Assembly (NCBI GenBank): GCA_900545405.1
Contig: UQYT01000040.1
Coordinates: forward strand, 1 to 22,961
DNA: 22,961 bases
Direction of reading: 5' to 3'
DNA from: an uncultured Eubacteriales bacterium
Lineage (GTDB): Bacteria > Bacillota > Clostridia > Oscillospirales > Oscillospiraceae
Below, piece by piece: positions 22,096-22,961 of this stretch; positions within the stretch are counted from its first letter, which is position 1; each line of letters starts with the position of its first letter. A program made the position numbers and the translations under genes. The notes beneath the pieces were generated by a model. That model worked only from the letters and a program-made list of their open reading frames with translations. It was not told the origin of the DNA and did not search any database.

Positions 22096-22703
22096 TACCC
22101 TTTCTGAAGGAGGCCGTGACCGGCCTGTTCTCCAAACCGAGCACCGAGGGCTACCCCTTCACGCCGAAGGAGGCGCCCGTCGGCTACCGGGGCCGCATCG
22201 TGTTCCACGCCGATAAGTGCATCAGCTGCGGCATGTGCGAGCGCGTCTGCGCGGGCGGGGCCATCTCCACGACCTCAGTCGAGACGGAGGAGGGCCTGCT
22301 CGTGACGCGGAAGTTCTTCCTCGGCTCCTGCACCTTCTGCAACACCTGCGCCGACTTCTGCGTGAAGCACGCCATCGAGCTTACGCAGGACTACCACATG
22401 GTGGCGCGCTGCGAGGACGACCTGGTCGTGACCGGCACGTACCTGAAGAAGAAGCCGGTAAAGAAAGCGCCTCCAGCCGCCTGCGGCGAGGAGCCCGCAC
22501 CTGAGGGCCCCAAGCCCCGAGACGACGGCCTGCCGGTAAACGACCCGGCCAAGTGCGTGTACTGCACGCTCTGCGCCAAAAAGTGCCCTGCCGGCGCCCT
22601 CACCGTGGACCGCGCCGCCAAGACCTGGACCCTCGACGAGGACAAATGCATCGCCTGCGGCACCTGTCACGACGTCTGCCCGAAAAAGTGCATTATTATG
22701 TAA
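22092..22703 (+). CDS. mbhN: Four-cluster ferredoxin subunit (NuoI/MbhN-like plus extra 2x[4Fe-4S] domain)
   Basis: 203-residue electron-entry subunit. The first half is NuoI/MbhN-like, with C43-C46-C49-C53 and C80-C83-C86-C90, which should wire ferredoxin electrons to the small subunit. After a Lys/Pro/Ala/Glu-rich linker (about 118-148) comes a second ferredoxin domain with C155-C158-C161-C165 and C186-C189-C192-C196. Four [4Fe-4S] clusters are therefore predicted, twice the number in MbhN/EchF-type proteins. The first two motifs lack the Pro after the last Cys (CA, CV); the last two have CP. Last gene of the operon, 17 bases before the terminator. Confidence 0.92.
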   Translation: MIPFLKEAVTGLFSKPSTEGYPFTPKEAPVGYRGRIVFHADKCISCGMCERVCAGGAISTTSVETEEGLLVTRKFFLGSCTFCNTCADFCVKHAIELTQDYHMVARCEDDLVVTGTYLKKKPVKKAPPAACGEEPAPEGPKPRDDGLPVNDPAKCVYCTLCAKKCPAGALTVDRAAKTWTLDEDKCIACGTCHDVCPKKCIIM

Positions 22704-22720
22704 ACTAAATCACTTCATCC

Positions 22721-22755
22721 AATGGGAAACCCCGCCAAGGGGTTTCCCATTTTTT
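22721..22755 (+). terminator. Terminator of the hyp-hydrogenase operon
   Basis: AATGGGAAACCCC (22721-22733), loop GCCAA, GGGGTTTCCCATT (22739-22751), running into TTTT. It is a perfect 13-pair stem with a T tract, the first convincing intrinsic terminator after the promoter at 9694. Confidence 0.93.
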
Positions 22756-22961
22756 AAGCATTAAAGAGGGAAGAGACAAAGCTCCCAATTGCCCTGCACA
22801 CGCAACAGCCCCCGACCCGCACCAACCCCCTCCCCAAGTCGGGCGAGGAACGTCCCGTCCACCGAGGCAGCAGCGCTCACGCGAATGGTGGAGCCACCAG
22901 GGCAAAAAAGCGCTTTTCTTTGGCGGCTCGACACCGTTTCTTTGGGCAAGCACCAAAGAAA
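22756..22961. repeat. Non-coding stretch with repeated TTTCTTTGG units
   Basis: I see no credible gene here. TTTCTTTGG occurs at 22915-22923 and 22937-22945, and its inverse CCAAAGAAA at 22953-22961. The last two form a hairpin with a 7-base loop. A 12-base palindrome AAAAGCGCTTTT lies at 22906-22917. Open frames on the minus strand across this region lack ribosome sites and known domains. The look is that of a dispersed intergenic element cut by the window edge. Confidence 0.45.

Noticed and set aside
14708..22703. Complex I (Nuo) or Mbs/Mbx sulfane-sulfur reductase as the identity of the complex
   Set aside because: The large subunit keeps both CxxC nickel motifs and the hyp genes are in the same unit. 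NuoE/F/G and a quinone-type NuoN/NuoJ set are absent.
22705..22956. Minus-strand frames of 83 and 62 codons at the right end
   Set aside because: No ribosome site, no family, and they run into the operon terminator; better explained as a non-coding repeat.
1..22961. CRISPR arrays, insertion sequences, integrase or phage genes, rRNA
   Set aside because: No regularly spaced repeats, transposase or recombinase motifs, or rRNA signatures were seen on either strand.

Overview
The window comes from a GC-rich anaerobe, most likely a high-GC member of the Clostridia (Oscillospirales-like). The evidence is AGGAGG-type ribosome binding sites almost everywhere, several TTG starts, sigma-A type promoters with 17-bp spacers, a riboflavin operon in Firmicute order behind an FMN riboswitch, tRNA genes with encoded CCA, and an oxygen-sensitive hydrogenase system. 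The taxonomic call is an inference from these traits; I could not run a search.

Layout. (1) 1-3520, minus strand: a compact cell-envelope/sugar operon, ddl-murF-galM, read from its own promoter at 3550-3578. (2) 3629-8112, plus strand: promoter, FMN riboswitch, two successive terminator hairpins, then ribD-ribE-ribBA-ribH and a HAD phosphatase that could supply the usually unlinked dephosphorylation step of riboflavin synthesis. (3) 8121-8472, minus strand: a tRNA-Met, tRNA-Glu, tRNA-Val cluster with a consensus promoter and its own terminator. (4) 8506-9609, minus strand: a DUF362 protein carrying a 2x[4Fe-4S] ferredoxin domain. (5) 9694-22755, plus strand: one uninterrupted run of 18 genes, divergent from the DUF362 gene, ending at a strong terminator. 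It holds the hydrogenase maturation genes hypF, hypC, hypD, hypE and hypA and a complete-looking membrane-bound group 4 [NiFe] hydrogenase fused to an Mrp-type cation antiporter module (Mbh type). (6) 22756-22961: non-coding, with repeated TTTCTTTGG units and a hairpin.

How it works together. The hydrogenase module (small subunit, large subunit, NuoC-like, NuoH-like and a four-cluster ferredoxin subunit) should take electrons from reduced ferredoxin and make H2. The Mrp-like subunits (E, F, G, MbhD, MbhE, B, C, D) should couple this to Na+/H+ movement, conserving energy during fermentation. All four nickel-binding cysteines are present, so this is a hydrogenase and not an Mbs/Mbx sulfur reductase or complex I.

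The most noteworthy features are the rearranged subunit order with hypA inside the structural genes, a large subunit that already ends at its mature C-terminus, the extra ferredoxin half on the electron-entry subunit, an apparent MbhH-MbhI fusion, and the matched elements in the divergent hyp/DUF362 promoters.
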